The notes below the pieces were generated by a model that made no database searches, was not told the DNA's origin, and saw only the letters and a list, made by a program, of their open reading frames with translations. Positions 44,275 through 53,294 of a stretch of DNA of 64,000 nt are shown one piece after another. The position numbers and the translations under genes are program-made. The DNA comes from Burkholderia cenocepacia (lineage in GTDB: Bacteria; Pseudomonadota; Gammaproteobacteria; Burkholderiales; Burkholderiaceae): contig NZ_CP060040.1 in NCBI RefSeq assembly GCF_014211915.1, forward strand, positions 2,356,001 to 2,420,000, read 5' to 3'. The stretch's first letter is position 1, and the number at the start of each line of letters is the position of its first letter.

Positions 44275-44394
44275 TCACGCGTCCGGCACCGGCACGCGTG
44301 ACGAGAACTTCACTTCGCGCAACGCGAGACTCGACTGAATCGACGATACGCCGACCTGCTTCCTCTGCACGCGCTCGAGGCACCCGGCGAAGGT
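44275..44394 (-). pseudogene. 3' tail of an Lrp/AsnC-family regulator gene
   Basis: Reading the minus strand to a TGA at 44275-44277 gives TFAGCLERVQRKQVGVSSIQ, then SSLALREVKFSSRVPV, the typical end of an Lrp/AsnC protein (the RAM domain strand ending in LALREVKFS). Everything 5' of it, including the helix-turn-helix, is missing. The break coincides with the start of the livK remnant on the other strand. Confidence 0.7.
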
Positions 44395-44539
44395 GCTGGC
44401 CGCGATGCCGGTCACAGTCTATCGCGGCGCGATCGGCGAAACGCGCATCACGCCGCGGGGCGACCTGAAGCACGGCGCGATCTCGGTGTTCACCTGCAAG
44501 AGCGGCAGGAAGGTGCTGCTCGACATCGTCCGGATGTAA
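44384..44539 (+). pseudogene. 3' tail of a branched-chain amino acid binding protein gene (LivK-like)
   Basis: The plus strand from 44384 to a TAA at 44537-44539 reads PAKVLAAMPVTVYRGAIGET, then RITPRGDLKHGAISVFTCKS and GRKVLLDIVRM, which resembles the C-terminus of LivK/LivJ-type periplasmic proteins (the GxIGxTxFxxxGDxxxGxISxY pattern). There is no upstream part, start codon or ribosome site. It abuts the lrp-like tail head to head. Confidence 0.65.
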
Positions 44540-44571
44540 CGTCGCAGCGGGGCGCGTCCCGCCGCGCAGCC

Positions 44572-45441
44572 TTACGAAACTCGCACGCGCGCATCGTCCG
44601 CGCGGCGTGCCGCGTCGTGCACGATGTGCAGCTCCCGTGTGCGGATCGGCAGCGCGCAATCCGCGTCGGCGAGCGTCTTGCGCACCTGGCGCGCGAGGCG
44701 CCAGCGCATCGTCCAGAACTTGTCGGTATGCGTCCACACGCGCATGTTCGCGACGGCCGTGCTGTCGTCGAAGCGCATCACCATCACGTCCGGCGCGGGG
44801 TCCTGCAGCACGTCGGGATCGGCCACGGCCAGCGCATGCAGCGCAGCGAGCGCGCGATCGATATCGTCGTGCACGGACACTTCCACTTCGAGATCGAGGC
44901 GGCGCGTCGGGTTGCGCGTGTAGTTGCGGATCGAGCTGCCCCACAGCGCGCTGTTCGGCACGTACTCGCAGATGCCATCCGGCTTCGTGAGGCGCGTCAT
45001 GAAGAGCCCGACCTCTTCGACGGTGCCCGCGACGCCTGAGCCGCCGTCGATGTAGTCGCCGACCTTGAACGGCCGCAACAGCAGAAGCATGATGCCGGCC
45101 GCGATGTTCTGCATCGTGCCTTGCAACGCGAGCCCGATGGCCAGGCCAGCCGCGCCGAGCACCGCGACGATGCTCGCGGTTTCGATGCCGAGCTGCGACA
45201 GCGCGCCGACGATCGCGACGATGCGGATGCCCCATACCGCGACGTCGCAGAGGATCGGCCGCAGCGTGTCGTCTACGCGCTCCTTGTTCGAGAGCAGCCG
45301 GTTCAGCCAGTTGCCGACGCGTTTCGACAGCCACCAGCCGACGATGAGCAGCGCCAGGCCGGCGGCAAGCTTGAGAGAGAGGGTGGACAATGCGTTCCAC
45401 AGGAACGTCCAGCGTTCCGGATGAAGATGATCGAGAAACAT
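44572..45441 (-). CDS. mscS: Small-conductance mechanosensitive channel (MscS family)
   Basis: From the ATG at 45439-45441 the product has 289 residues. Three membrane helices (about 18-40, 65-90, 95-130) precede the pore-lining Gly/Ala-rich helix AVLGAAGLAIGLALQGTMQN and the beta-domain start GIMLLLLRPFKVGDYIDGG, typical of MscS. The C-terminal domain includes VPNSALWGSSIRNYTRNPTR. The channel relieves hypo-osmotic stress. GGAATC precedes the start. It diverges from the M23 peptidase gene. Confidence 0.9.
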   Translation of the reverse strand: MFLDHLHPERWTFLWNALSTLSLKLAAGLALLIVGWWLSKRVGNWLNRLLSNKERVDDTLRPILCDVAVWGIRIVAIVGALSQLGIETASIVAVLGAAGLAIGLALQGTMQNIAAGIMLLLLRPFKVGDYIDGGSGVAGTVEEVGLFMTRLTKPDGICEYVPNSALWGSSIRNYTRNPTRRLDLEVEVSVHDDIDRALAALHALAVADPDVLQDPAPDVMVMRFDDSTAVANMRVWTHTDKFWTMRWRLARQVRKTLADADCALPIRTRELHIVHDAARRADDARVRVS

Positions 45442-45721
45442 GACGGGATTCCGGTGTTGAAGACACAGTGCGCGGCGCGTGTCGTGCGCCGGCAGCCCTC
45501 GACTGTACACGGCGTGGCGGGTTTCGCGCGAATGCATGGCGTCCCGGCGGCATTGTTTTGGTACGAGTATTAAGCGGCATTATTAACAAATAAGACGAGT
45601 CCTATTTAGCCGTTTCGACCACGCCGATACACTCGCTGTCGAGTAGCCGGATCGCGACGATCGTTCCTCAGCGATGTCCGGTTCTTTCCCGATTTTTCAT
45701 TGAATAGCGAGTGACGACGTC

Positions 45722-47095
45722 ATGCGGTCAGACCTGCGTTTCCGTGTCGCACGCGAGCAAGGTCGACCCGCGTCCCGCGGCGTTCACCGTTTTCCGATGG
45801 GTCGCGCATTCCTGTGCGGCATCGTCGCGGCGGCATGCGTGGCCGGCGCACAGGGCGCGGCAGCGCAGGCGTTTCACGACGCCGCGCCGGTCACGCCCGC
45901 GACGGCGGAAAACACCGACCTTGGCGACGTGCCTTTCTTCAATTCCGCGCGCACGACGTGGGGCGGCCTGCGTGCATCGTCCGCCGCGCCGCTCGACGTC
46001 GCTTATGCATCGCATGCGTGGAACGTATCGGCAGGCACCGGGCGCGACGATCCGGTGGTGCGCTTCGGCGCCTGCGTTGCATATCGCGTGCTGTGCGATA
46101 CCGCGCGCGGTGCGGTCGAACGCGGCTATGCGGCGCGGTTCGATTACGGGCTGGCGTCGGCGCTGCCCGCGACGGGTGCGCAGCCGGCGTTCGCGCACGG
46201 TCCGGTCGATCTGGCCTCCGCCGAGCCGTTCACGCTCGCGCAGCCGGATCGCGGCACGCGCGCCGGCGCGATCGTCGGCAGCCTGCACGCGTCGCTGGCG
46301 CGCGCCGATCTGCCGGCCGGCGTCGCCGCGCAGATCGCCCGCATGCTGGCCGGGCGCATCGATCCGACGCAGCGCGGCGCGCAGGGCGACACCTTCCGCG
46401 TGGCATTCGAGCCGGACCACGGCGCAACGCGGCCGGGCCGCGTACGCGTGACGGCGCTCGATGTCCGCTTTCGCGGGCAGCGCGTCGCGGCCGTGTGGTT
46501 CGCCGCGCAGGCCGGCTCGCCGGGCGCCTATTACGAGTTCGACGGCATGCCGCTCGCCGGCGCACGCTTCTCGATGCCGGTCGCCGCGACGCGCATCAGC
46601 TCGCCGTTCGGCGCGCGCGTGCATCCGGTGAGCGGTGCGCGTCACGTGCATTCGGGCGTCGATCTCGCGGCGCCGGCGGGCCGCGCCGTTCATGCGTCGG
46701 AGCGCGGCGTCGTGACGTTCATCGGCACCGAGCCGCGCGGCTATGGCAAGTACGTGGTGATTCGTCATGACGGCGGTTACGCGTCGTACTACGCGCACCT
46801 GTCGGCGTTCGAGCCGACGTTGCGAACCGGCGCGCGCGTGATGCGCGGTCAACGCGTCGGCGCGGTCGGCAGCACGGGAACGGCGACCGGCCCGCATCTG
46901 CACTTCGAGGTGCGCCGGCATGCGCGCCTCGTCGATCCGATCGAGCTCGTGCACGCAGCCAGAGCGGCGAAACTGAAGGGTGCGCAACGCGTGGCGTTCA
47001 ACCGCGTGGCGCGTGATGCGCGCATTCAGCTAGCATCGGCCACTTGGGCGCAACCCGTGGCGATGGCGACGCGCTCCGCATCCCATGCGGGCTGA
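45722..47095 (+). CDS. M23-family peptidase (LytM/EnvC-like), exported
   Basis: The 457-residue protein has a basic leader and hydrophobic core with probable cleavage near GAAAQA (about residue 49). The middle 200 residues are helical/beta and include a LysM-less domain with QGDTFRVAFEPDHG, typical of OapA-containing M23 proteins. The C-terminal peptidase domain has ISSPFGARVHPVSGARHVHS, HSGVDLAAPAG (H-x3-D zinc ligands), YYAHLSAF and GPHLHFEVRR (HxH). All zinc ligands are present, so it is likely an active peptidoglycan endopeptidase. Confidence 0.85.
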   Translation: MRSDLRFRVAREQGRPASRGVHRFPMGRAFLCGIVAAACVAGAQGAAAQAFHDAAPVTPATAENTDLGDVPFFNSARTTWGGLRASSAAPLDVAYASHAWNVSAGTGRDDPVVRFGACVAYRVLCDTARGAVERGYAARFDYGLASALPATGAQPAFAHGPVDLASAEPFTLAQPDRGTRAGAIVGSLHASLARADLPAGVAAQIARMLAGRIDPTQRGAQGDTFRVAFEPDHGATRPGRVRVTALDVRFRGQRVAAVWFAAQAGSPGAYYEFDGMPLAGARFSMPVAATRISSPFGARVHPVSGARHVHSGVDLAAPAGRAVHASERGVVTFIGTEPRGYGKYVVIRHDGGYASYYAHLSAFEPTLRTGARVMRGQRVGAVGSTGTATGPHLHFEVRRHARLVDPIELVHAARAAKLKGAQRVAFNRVARDARIQLASATWAQPVAMATRSASHAG

Positions 47096-47463
47096 CCGCT
47101 AGCAGTTGCCCGCTCCTCGATGCTGGCCGCAATGGCCGGCATCGTTGCATGGGCCAACCGACACCCGCCGTCTCGGCATGCGCGCAACGACGCTGCGCGC
47201 GCGGCCGGACTGGTCCTACACCCCGTTGACGATTTCAGCCTGGTCTGATGGTTCCGCTTTTGCCCCGTCGCTAAGATTTCCGGATGCAACGCGCGTGGCG
47301 ATTCCCACAGCGGGTCATCGCGACCGCGTTCGTACCTCAATCCACTCGATCGTGCGCACCCGGCGGCGCTCGTGAGCGCGGCCGCGCGCTTCATGCATAG
47401 ACGACCGCGCTGGGCAAAACACGGCGCGGCGCGCACGACGACACAACGGGATGAAAACCATCT
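47096..47463. other. Intergenic stretch with a terminator-like hairpin
   Basis: These 368 bases contain no credible gene. CGATGCTGGCC (47118-47128) pairs with GGCCGGCATCG (47134-47144) as an 11-bp stem with one G-U and a 5-nt loop, 22 bases past the M23 stop, a likely transcription end without a U-run. The rest presumably holds the catalase promoter, which I could not pinpoint. Confidence 0.5.
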
Positions 47464-48537
47464 ATGTCAAAACTGGATTTCACGTCGAAACGCACGTGGG
47501 GAGCGCTGGCGGCGATTGCCGCCGTGGCCGGCGCACTGACGTCGACCCTTGCGTGGACGGCCGGCTGGATTGGTTCGCGCACGACCAGCGTATCGCTGGT
47601 ATCGGAAACCCCGCAGCCGTTTCCGCCCGGCTTTCGCCGCGCGCACGGCAAGGGCGTCTGCTTCGTCGGCACGTTCCGTTCCGACCGCGCGGCGGTGCCG
47701 TTGTCCACCGCACGTGTCTTCACGCAGGCGGACATCCCGGTCGTCGGACGACTCTCGATCGGCACCGGCAGCCCGTACGCGGCCGACAACTCCACGACGA
47801 CGCTGAGCATGGCTCTGCTGCTGACGACCGATGACAAGCAGCAATGGCGCATGGCGATGAACAACCAGCCGTACTTCGCGACACACGAACCGGAGGGCTT
47901 TCTGGCCATGCAGCAGGCGACCGCGCCTGACCCGGCCACGGGCCAGCCAGACCGGGCGCGGGTGTCCGCGTTCCTGAAAGCGTACCCGGAGGCGGAGAAG
48001 TTCATGAAATGGGCGGCGCAGGAACCGGCTCCGGGCAGTTTCGCGGGCGCGACGTTCTACAGCGTCAATGCCTTCTATCTCGTGGCCGCCGACGGACACC
48101 GGCAGCCGGTGCGCTGGATGATGCGCCCGCATGACCCTTTCATTCCGATGAGCGATGCGCAGCGGCAGAAGGCCGACCACGACTTCCTGTTCGAAGGCGT
48201 GCGCGAGCGGCTCGCGCGCAAGCCGCTCCATTGGGACTACGTGTTGCAACTCGCGCAGCCGGGCGATCCGGTCGACGACGCGTCGCAGCCGTGGCCGGCC
48301 GATCGCAAGCAACTCGTCGCCGGCACGCTGGAAATGACGCGTGTCGTCGAACAGGCCGAGGGCGCGTGTCGCGACATCAACTTCGATCCGTCGATCGTGC
48401 CCGCGGGCGTCGCGGTGTCGAACGATCCGATCCTGAACGCGCGCTCGGGAGCGTACGCGCATTCGTTCAATCGCCGCGAACGCGAAATCGGCTACGGCAA
48501 GGCGACCGAGGCAGTCAGCAAGCAGGAGGTCAAATGA
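47464..48537 (+). CDS. Catalase-related peroxidase (SrpA-like)
   Basis: The 357-residue protein has an N-terminal signal or anchor (about residues 10-35). It has the core features of small catalase-family peroxidases: FRRAHGKGVCFVGTF (catalytic His in RRAHGKG), the LSIGTGSPYAADNS region, MNNQPYFATHEP, FYSVNAFYLV, and the heme-binding end DPILNARSGAYAHSFNRR with the proximal Tyr. Heme peroxidases of this group are periplasmic. Its stop overlaps the start of the cytochrome b561 gene (ATGA), and AGGAGG sits at its 3' end. The pair is therefore a co-translated peroxidase plus membrane electron donor. Confidence 0.85.
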   Translation: MSKLDFTSKRTWGALAAIAAVAGALTSTLAWTAGWIGSRTTSVSLVSETPQPFPPGFRRAHGKGVCFVGTFRSDRAAVPLSTARVFTQADIPVVGRLSIGTGSPYAADNSTTTLSMALLLTTDDKQQWRMAMNNQPYFATHEPEGFLAMQQATAPDPATGQPDRARVSAFLKAYPEAEKFMKWAAQEPAPGSFAGATFYSVNAFYLVAADGHRQPVRWMMRPHDPFIPMSDAQRQKADHDFLFEGVRERLARKPLHWDYVLQLAQPGDPVDDASQPWPADRKQLVAGTLEMTRVVEQAEGACRDINFDPSIVPAGVAVSNDPILNARSGAYAHSFNRREREIGYGKATEAVSKQEVK

Positions 48538-49100
48538 ATACGCACAAGCTCGCGAGCGGCGGCACGCCGCGCCATTTCAACGCGCTGGCGCGCGGTCTGC
48601 ACTGGCTGATGGCCGCGATGATCCTGGCCATGCTGTTCATCGGCGCCGGCATGATGACGTCGTTGCATCACCGGATCTGGCTGATCGACCTGCATCGGCC
48701 GCTGGGTATCGCGATCCTCGTGCTGGCGCTGCTGCGCGTCGCGAATCGGGTGCGCAGCCGGCCGCCGGCACTGCCGGCTAGTCTGCCGTATTGGCAGATG
48801 CTCGCAGCGAAAGCGTCGCACTGGGCACTGTATGTGCTGATGCTGGCATTGCCGCTGATCGGCTGGGCCTTGTTGTCGGCGGGCGGTTTCCCGATTGTCC
48901 TGTTCAAGGGCGTCAACCTGCCTGCGATCGTACCGGCCAGTCCGACGCTCTTTGCATGGTTGCGCGATGCGCATGGCCTGTTGGCGCGACTGCTGTTCGT
49001 CGTCGTGCTGGCCCATCTGTCGGCTGCCCTGGTTCATGCGTGGATTTACCGGGACGGCGTTTTTTCCAGCATGGCACGTGGTGGACGGCAACGCGGTTAA
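48534..49100 (+). CDS. Cytochrome b561-like membrane protein
   Basis: The ATG at 48534-48536 overlaps the catalase stop and follows AGGAGG. The 188-residue product has four membrane helices with paired heme-ligand histidines: ALARGLHWLMAAMILAMLF, LHRPLGIAILVLALLRVANR, HWALYVLMLALPLIGWALL and HGLLARLLFVVVLAHLSAAL. It is a CybB-type di-heme protein that moves electrons from quinol across the membrane, here most likely to the adjacent peroxidase. Confidence 0.9.
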   Translation: MNTHKLASGGTPRHFNALARGLHWLMAAMILAMLFIGAGMMTSLHHRIWLIDLHRPLGIAILVLALLRVANRVRSRPPALPASLPYWQMLAAKASHWALYVLMLALPLIGWALLSAGGFPIVLFKGVNLPAIVPASPTLFAWLRDAHGLLARLLFVVVLAHLSAALVHAWIYRDGVFSSMARGGRQRG

Positions 49101-49604
49101 GTAGCCCGTCGTTCGATCGTCGGCGGAGTGCGTCGCATGGCGGCTTCGACGGCGGCCGTCCAGCTATCCGGAACATCTGCTGGCGGGATCGTCGAGCGCA
49201 TCGACGAACACCTCTGGCCATGTAGTCGTCCAAAAGCGGGTGGCATTGCTTCGTGCAAGGCAACATGGCCGAATTGTCCATGTTGCCTTGCACGGCCCGT
49301 GCGATTGCGGTATCGCGTCATATTTTCCGATTCGCCCGAATCTCGTCGTCACGACTTTCAGGAGTCTCGCGATAACCGGAAAATTAAACCGGTTCGCTCC
49401 GGTCCGCTTTCATGATGCCGGTGCCGCAGCATTTTCCGCGACGCAACAACGCGACCATTTTCCTTATTTCCCGTTCCGCAATGAATTGCCACGTGATTTC
49501 CGATATCACGCCAATGGATCTTGCGATTATTTCAAGACAGGTGATATAACCCGTTTCACGCACCGATTTGCAGCAATAACGTCACCAATAAATGCGAGCG
49601 GAAA
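49101..49604. other. Intergenic stretch upstream of the autotransporter
   Basis: These 504 bases hold a 17-bp hairpin (49252-49294) and a less GC-rich 3' half (about 49310-49604) that should carry the autotransporter promoter. Candidate frames across the hairpin (49128..49415 and 49240..49608) have no ribosome site or recognisable content. Confidence 0.45.
49252..49294. repeat. Perfect 17-bp hairpin
   Basis: CGTGCAAGGCAACATGG (49252-49268) and CCATGTTGCCTTGCACG (49278-49294) pair perfectly around the 9-nt loop CCGAATTGT. No U-run follows on either strand, and the nearest gene end is 151 bases away, so it is not a standard terminator. Confidence 0.8.
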
Positions 49605-52600
49605 ATGAAAAGAAAGGCGCGGAACCTGGGTTTGGGTGGAATGGCGATTCTGACCGGCGCGGTGCCGGTCAGTGCGTATGCGGCGTGCTCGGCCACCGCG
49701 CCGGGCAGCGGTACGACGGTGACGTGTACCGGCGCGAACGCGCCGTCGGTCGTGGCCACGGCCGGCAGCACCGGCGTGACGATCAACCTCGATTCGACCG
49801 TGACGGGCAGCTACGTGCTGACGTCCGCGCCGACGCCGTTCTCGGTCGACACGTCGAGCACGATCACCAACAACGGCAACCTGTCGATGTCCGGCAACGG
49901 CACGGGCGTCGCGAACCGCGGCGCGGTGCTGCTCGGCGTGAACAACGGCAACACGCTCACCAATGCGGCGACCGGCGTGATTTCGACGTCGGGCACCTAC
50001 AACGACGGGATGGCCGCGAACGGCAACAACAATACGCTGGTCAACAACGGCACGATCACGACCACCGGCAACAACGCGTACGGGATGACGGCCGCGTGGG
50101 GGCAAAGCAATCCCGGCGCATCGGGCAACCAGATCGTCAACACGGGCACCGTGACGACATCCGGCAACAACGCGCGCGCCGCGTCGCTGCTCGGCGGCAA
50201 TGGCACGATCACCAACAGCGGCACGCTGACGTCGAACGGCCGCGATGCGCCGGCCGTCTACATGCAGGGCAACAACGACACGCTGGTCAACAGCGGCACG
50301 ATCCAGACCACCGGCACCGCGACCAGCGGTGGCAGCGTCGACGCCGTCGTATCGAACACGCTCGGCAGTTCGTTCACCGCGACGATCACGAACCAGGCCG
50401 GCGGCCGGATCATCAGCAACAACGGCATCGGCGTGCGCTCGACCAACGGCGCGACGACGATCACCAACGCGGGGCTGATCCAGGGCGGCGGCGGCACCGC
50501 GATCCAGGGCGGCAACGGCAACGTGACGCTGATCCTGCAGACGGGCTCGCAGATCGTCGGCACGGCCAACGGCGGCGCGGGCACCAACACCGTGACGCTG
50601 CAGGGCACCGGCACCGCGTCGAATGCGTTCACGAATTTCCAGCGCCTGACGATGGCCGGCACCGACTGGACGTGGGCCGGCACCGGCACGTTCTCGACCG
50701 CGCTGGTGCAGAGCGGCACGCTGAACCTTACGGGCACGCTCGGCACGACGACGGCATCGGTCGTCGCGACCGTCAACGCGGGCGCGACGCTGCAGGCCAA
50801 TGCGTCGAACCTGCCGCTGTCCGTCACCGACAACGGGCTGGTGCGCTTCCAGCAGGACAGCGCCGGAACGTACACGGGCACGATCGCCGGTGCGGGCGCG
50901 GTGGAGAAAACCGGCGCGGGCACGTTGACGCTCACGCCGTCCGCGGCGGGCGGCAATACGTATTCCGGCGGCACGACGATCACGCAAGGCACGCTGTCGG
51001 TCGCGGCGGACAACGCGCTCGGCGCTTCATCGGGAAGACTGACTTTCAACGGCGGCACGCTGCAGTTCGGCAGCGCGTTCAATCTCGCGTCGAGCCGCGC
51101 GATCTCGACCACTTCGAACAACGGCGCGATCGATACGCAGGGGTTCAACACGACGATCATGCAGGACATCACGGGTTCGGGCGGACTCACCAAGCTGGGA
51201 GACGGCACGCTGACATTGAATGGCGTACACAGCACGTATTCGGGCGGAACGAACGTGGCTGCCGGCACGCTCATTGTCGGTGATCTCGATGCGGCGGCGG
51301 GTCTGCGGGGCGGTGGCCCCTTGACCATCGCGCCCGGTGCGACGCTTGGCGGGTATGGCAGTGTGACGGGTAACGTGACGAACAATGGCACGATTTCAGT
51401 CGCGAATGCGCTGCCCAGTCTGGCCAGCGGTTTGCCGGGAAGCTTCCAGATATTCGGAACCCTGACGAATGCGGGAGTTGTGGAGCTCCGTGGGCGCGTT
51501 GTCGGTAACGGATTGGCCGTGTCGGGCAATTATGTCGGGCAGAATGGAGCGGTCAACATGAATACGACGCTTGCCGGCGACGGTGCGCCATCGGACACGC
51601 TGCTGATCGGCGGTGTGCCGGCAGTGGCGACGGCAAGCGGCAAGACGACACTGAACGTAACGAACGTCGGTGGTGCCGGTGCGCTGACCAAGTCCGACGG
51701 TATTCGGTTGGTTTACGCCGTGAACTTTGCGAATACGGGTAACGCGTTTACGTTGGCGGGCGGTACGGTCAGCGCTGGCGCTTACTCCTATTATCTGGTG
51801 AAAGGCGGGGTTACCGCCTTGACGGGGGAGGACTGGTATCTGCGCAGCACGGTTCCTCCGCGGCCGGATCAGCCAACGCAGCAACCGCCATTCAGTGTTG
51901 CCGACGGTACGCCGGAATCGATCGTCGAGGCTGTCAAGAACGCGGCGCCCGACGCCAAGCCGGAACCTGTTTACCGTCCCGAAGTCCCGCTGTACTCGGA
52001 AGTGCCGGCTGTCGCGCGCCAGCTTGGATTGCTGCAGATCGATACCTTCCATGATCGCCAGGGCGAACAGGGACTGCTGGCCGAAAACGGCTCGGTGCCC
52101 GTGTCGTGGTCACGTGTATGGGGCGGCTACAGCAACATCAAGCAGAATGGCGATGTGACGCCGTCCTATGACGGAACGGTATGGGGGATGCAGGTCGGGC
52201 AGGATCTCTATGCGGACAACCGACCGAGCGGACACCGTAACCACTACGGCTTCTTCCTCGGATTCTCGCGCGCGATTGGGGACGTGAACGGTTTTGCGCT
52301 CGCGCAGCCGGATCTGGGCGTGGGTTCGCTGCAGGTGAATGCGTACAACCTCGGCGGATACTGGACACACATTGGCCCGGGCGGCTTGTATACGGACGCA
52401 GTGGTGATGGGGAGCGTGCTGACCGTACGCACGCATTCGAACAACAATGTGAGTGGTTCGACGGACGGCAACGCGGTCACCGGTTCGGTCGAAGCGGGCG
52501 TGCCGATCTCGCTCGGCTATGGGCTGACGCTGGAGCCGCAGGCGCAGTTGCTGTGGCAATGGCTGTCGTTGGCCCGATTCAACGACGGCGTGTCGGACGT

Positions 52601-52922
52601 CACGTGGAACAACGGCAACACGTTCCTCGGCCGGATCGGCGCGCGGCTGCAATACGCGTTCGATGCGAACGGCGTGAGCTGGAAGCCGTACTTGCGCGTG
52701 AACGTGCTGCGTTCGTTCGGCAGCGATGACAGGACGACGTTCGGCGGCTCGACGACGATCGGCACGCAAGTCGGGCAGACGGCCGGGCAGATCGGCGCGG
52801 GGCTCGTCGCGCAGCTGACGAAGCGCGGCAGCGTGTATGCGACGGTCAGCTACCTGACGAACCTCGGTGGCGAGCATCAGCGCACGATCACTGGTAATGC
52901 CGGCGTCCGGTGGGCGTGGTGA
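49605..52922 (+). CDS. Autotransporter (type Va) with Gly/Asn/Thr-rich passenger
   Basis: The 1105-residue protein has an N-terminal signal with cleavage near SAYA (about residue 26). The long passenger of beta-helix type is rich in Gly, Asn, Thr and Ser with short repeats such as NNGTITTTGNNAYG and NSGTIQTTG. It includes two passenger-associated repeats (AAGGNTYSGGTTITQGTLSV near 450, and HSTYSGGTNVAAGTLIVGD near 540). The C-terminal about 290 residues form the translocator beta-barrel (SWSRVWGGYSNIKQNGDV at its start), ending in RWAW, the terminal aromatic residue needed for assembly. No catalytic motif is seen, so adhesion or aggregation is the likely role. Codon usage seems extremely GC-biased in the first half and more relaxed after about base 51050. 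Confidence 0.9.
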   Translation: MKRKARNLGLGGMAILTGAVPVSAYAACSATAPGSGTTVTCTGANAPSVVATAGSTGVTINLDSTVTGSYVLTSAPTPFSVDTSSTITNNGNLSMSGNGTGVANRGAVLLGVNNGNTLTNAATGVISTSGTYNDGMAANGNNNTLVNNGTITTTGNNAYGMTAAWGQSNPGASGNQIVNTGTVTTSGNNARAASLLGGNGTITNSGTLTSNGRDAPAVYMQGNNDTLVNSGTIQTTGTATSGGSVDAVVSNTLGSSFTATITNQAGGRIISNNGIGVRSTNGATTITNAGLIQGGGGTAIQGGNGNVTLILQTGSQIVGTANGGAGTNTVTLQGTGTASNAFTNFQRLTMAGTDWTWAGTGTFSTALVQSGTLNLTGTLGTTTASVVATVNAGATLQANASNLPLSVTDNGLVRFQQDSAGTYTGTIAGAGAVEKTGAGTLTLTPSAAGGNTYSGGTTITQGTLSVAADNALGASSGRLTFNGGTLQFGSAFNLASSRAISTTSNNGAIDTQGFNTTIMQDITGSGGLTKLGDGTLTLNGVHSTYSGGTNVAAGTLIVGDLDAAAGLRGGGPLTIAPGATLGGYGSVTGNVTNNGTISVANALPSLASGLPGSFQIFGTLTNAGVVELRGRVVGNGLAVSGNYVGQNGAVNMNTTLAGDGAPSDTLLIGGVPAVATASGKTTLNVTNVGGAGALTKSDGIRLVYAVNFANTGNAFTLAGGTVSAGAYSYYLVKGGVTALTGEDWYLRSTVPPRPDQPTQQPPFSVADGTPESIVEAVKNAAPDAKPEPVYRPEVPLYSEVPAVARQLGLLQIDTFHDRQGEQGLLAENGSVPVSWSRVWGGYSNIKQNGDVTPSYDGTVWGMQVGQDLYADNRPSGHRNHYGFFLGFSRAIGDVNGFALAQPDLGVGSLQVNAYNLGGYWTHIGPGGLYTDAVVMGSVLTVRTHSNNNVSGSTDGNAVTGSVEAGVPISLGYGLTLEPQAQLLWQWLSLARFNDGVSDVTWNNGNTFLGRIGARLQYAFDANGVSWKPYLRVNVLRSFGSDDRTTFGGSTTIGTQVGQTAGQIGAGLVAQLTKRGSVYATVSYLTNLGGEHQRTITGNAGVRWAW

Positions 52923-52924
52923 CG

Positions 52925-52953
52925 CGGCGGTCCATCGATCGATGGTCTGCCGC
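52925..52953 (+). terminator. Hairpin after the autotransporter stop
   Basis: The perfect palindrome CCATCGATCGATGG (52933-52946) is flanked by GCGGC (52926-52930) and GCCGC (52949-52953), giving a long stem two bases past the stop codon, without a U-run. The remaining 340 bases to 53294 contain no credible gene. Confidence 0.5.
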
Positions 52954-53294
52954 GAAGGGTGAACCGGCCGTGGCGCGAGCGCTCGAGCGCGCATCAGGCA
53001 GCGTACTGAAAGTCGGCGTACAACAGGGTTCGAACCATGTGGCCGCGCCGATCGACCACCCTCGAACGCCCGTGCCACGGTCGGATCGTGCGCGGTTCCC
53101 GATGGCCAGCGGGCGCGGCCTGCACCGCAAAACCCGGGCCGTCGGCAGCTTGTCGAACCGGAACCGCGCAGCGACGGAGTAGCGTCGGGCGCAACGTACG
53201 CCCATCAGCCTGGTCCGATTTGACCGAATCCCGCGAAGCGGGCGTTCGATGCAACGCGTGGCGGCGCGCCGGTCGAGGTGACCTGGCATGCGCA
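52954..53294. other. Intergenic stretch, nothing identified
   Basis: These 341 bases lie between the autotransporter and the nitrilase-family gene, whose 3' ends face each other. I see no gene with a ribosome site, no repeat and no clear terminator of the nitrilase gene. Confidence 0.4.

Noticed and set aside
45728..46987. Minus-strand frame of 419 codons
   Set aside because: Antisense of the M23 peptidase, which has signal peptide and complete zinc motifs.
49605..50700. CRISPR-like short repeats
   Set aside because: The repeats are degenerate, in frame and encode Gly/Asn/Thr passenger repeats; spacing is irregular and no cas genes are present.
49592..51283. Overlapping plus-strand frame of 563 codons with Gln/His/Arg-rich repeats
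   Set aside because: Shadow of the repetitive autotransporter passenger in another frame; the real frame has signal peptide and barrel.
52110..53078. Minus-strand frame of 322 codons at the autotransporter 3' end
   Set aside because: Antisense of the beta-barrel coding region with Arg/His-rich shadow composition.
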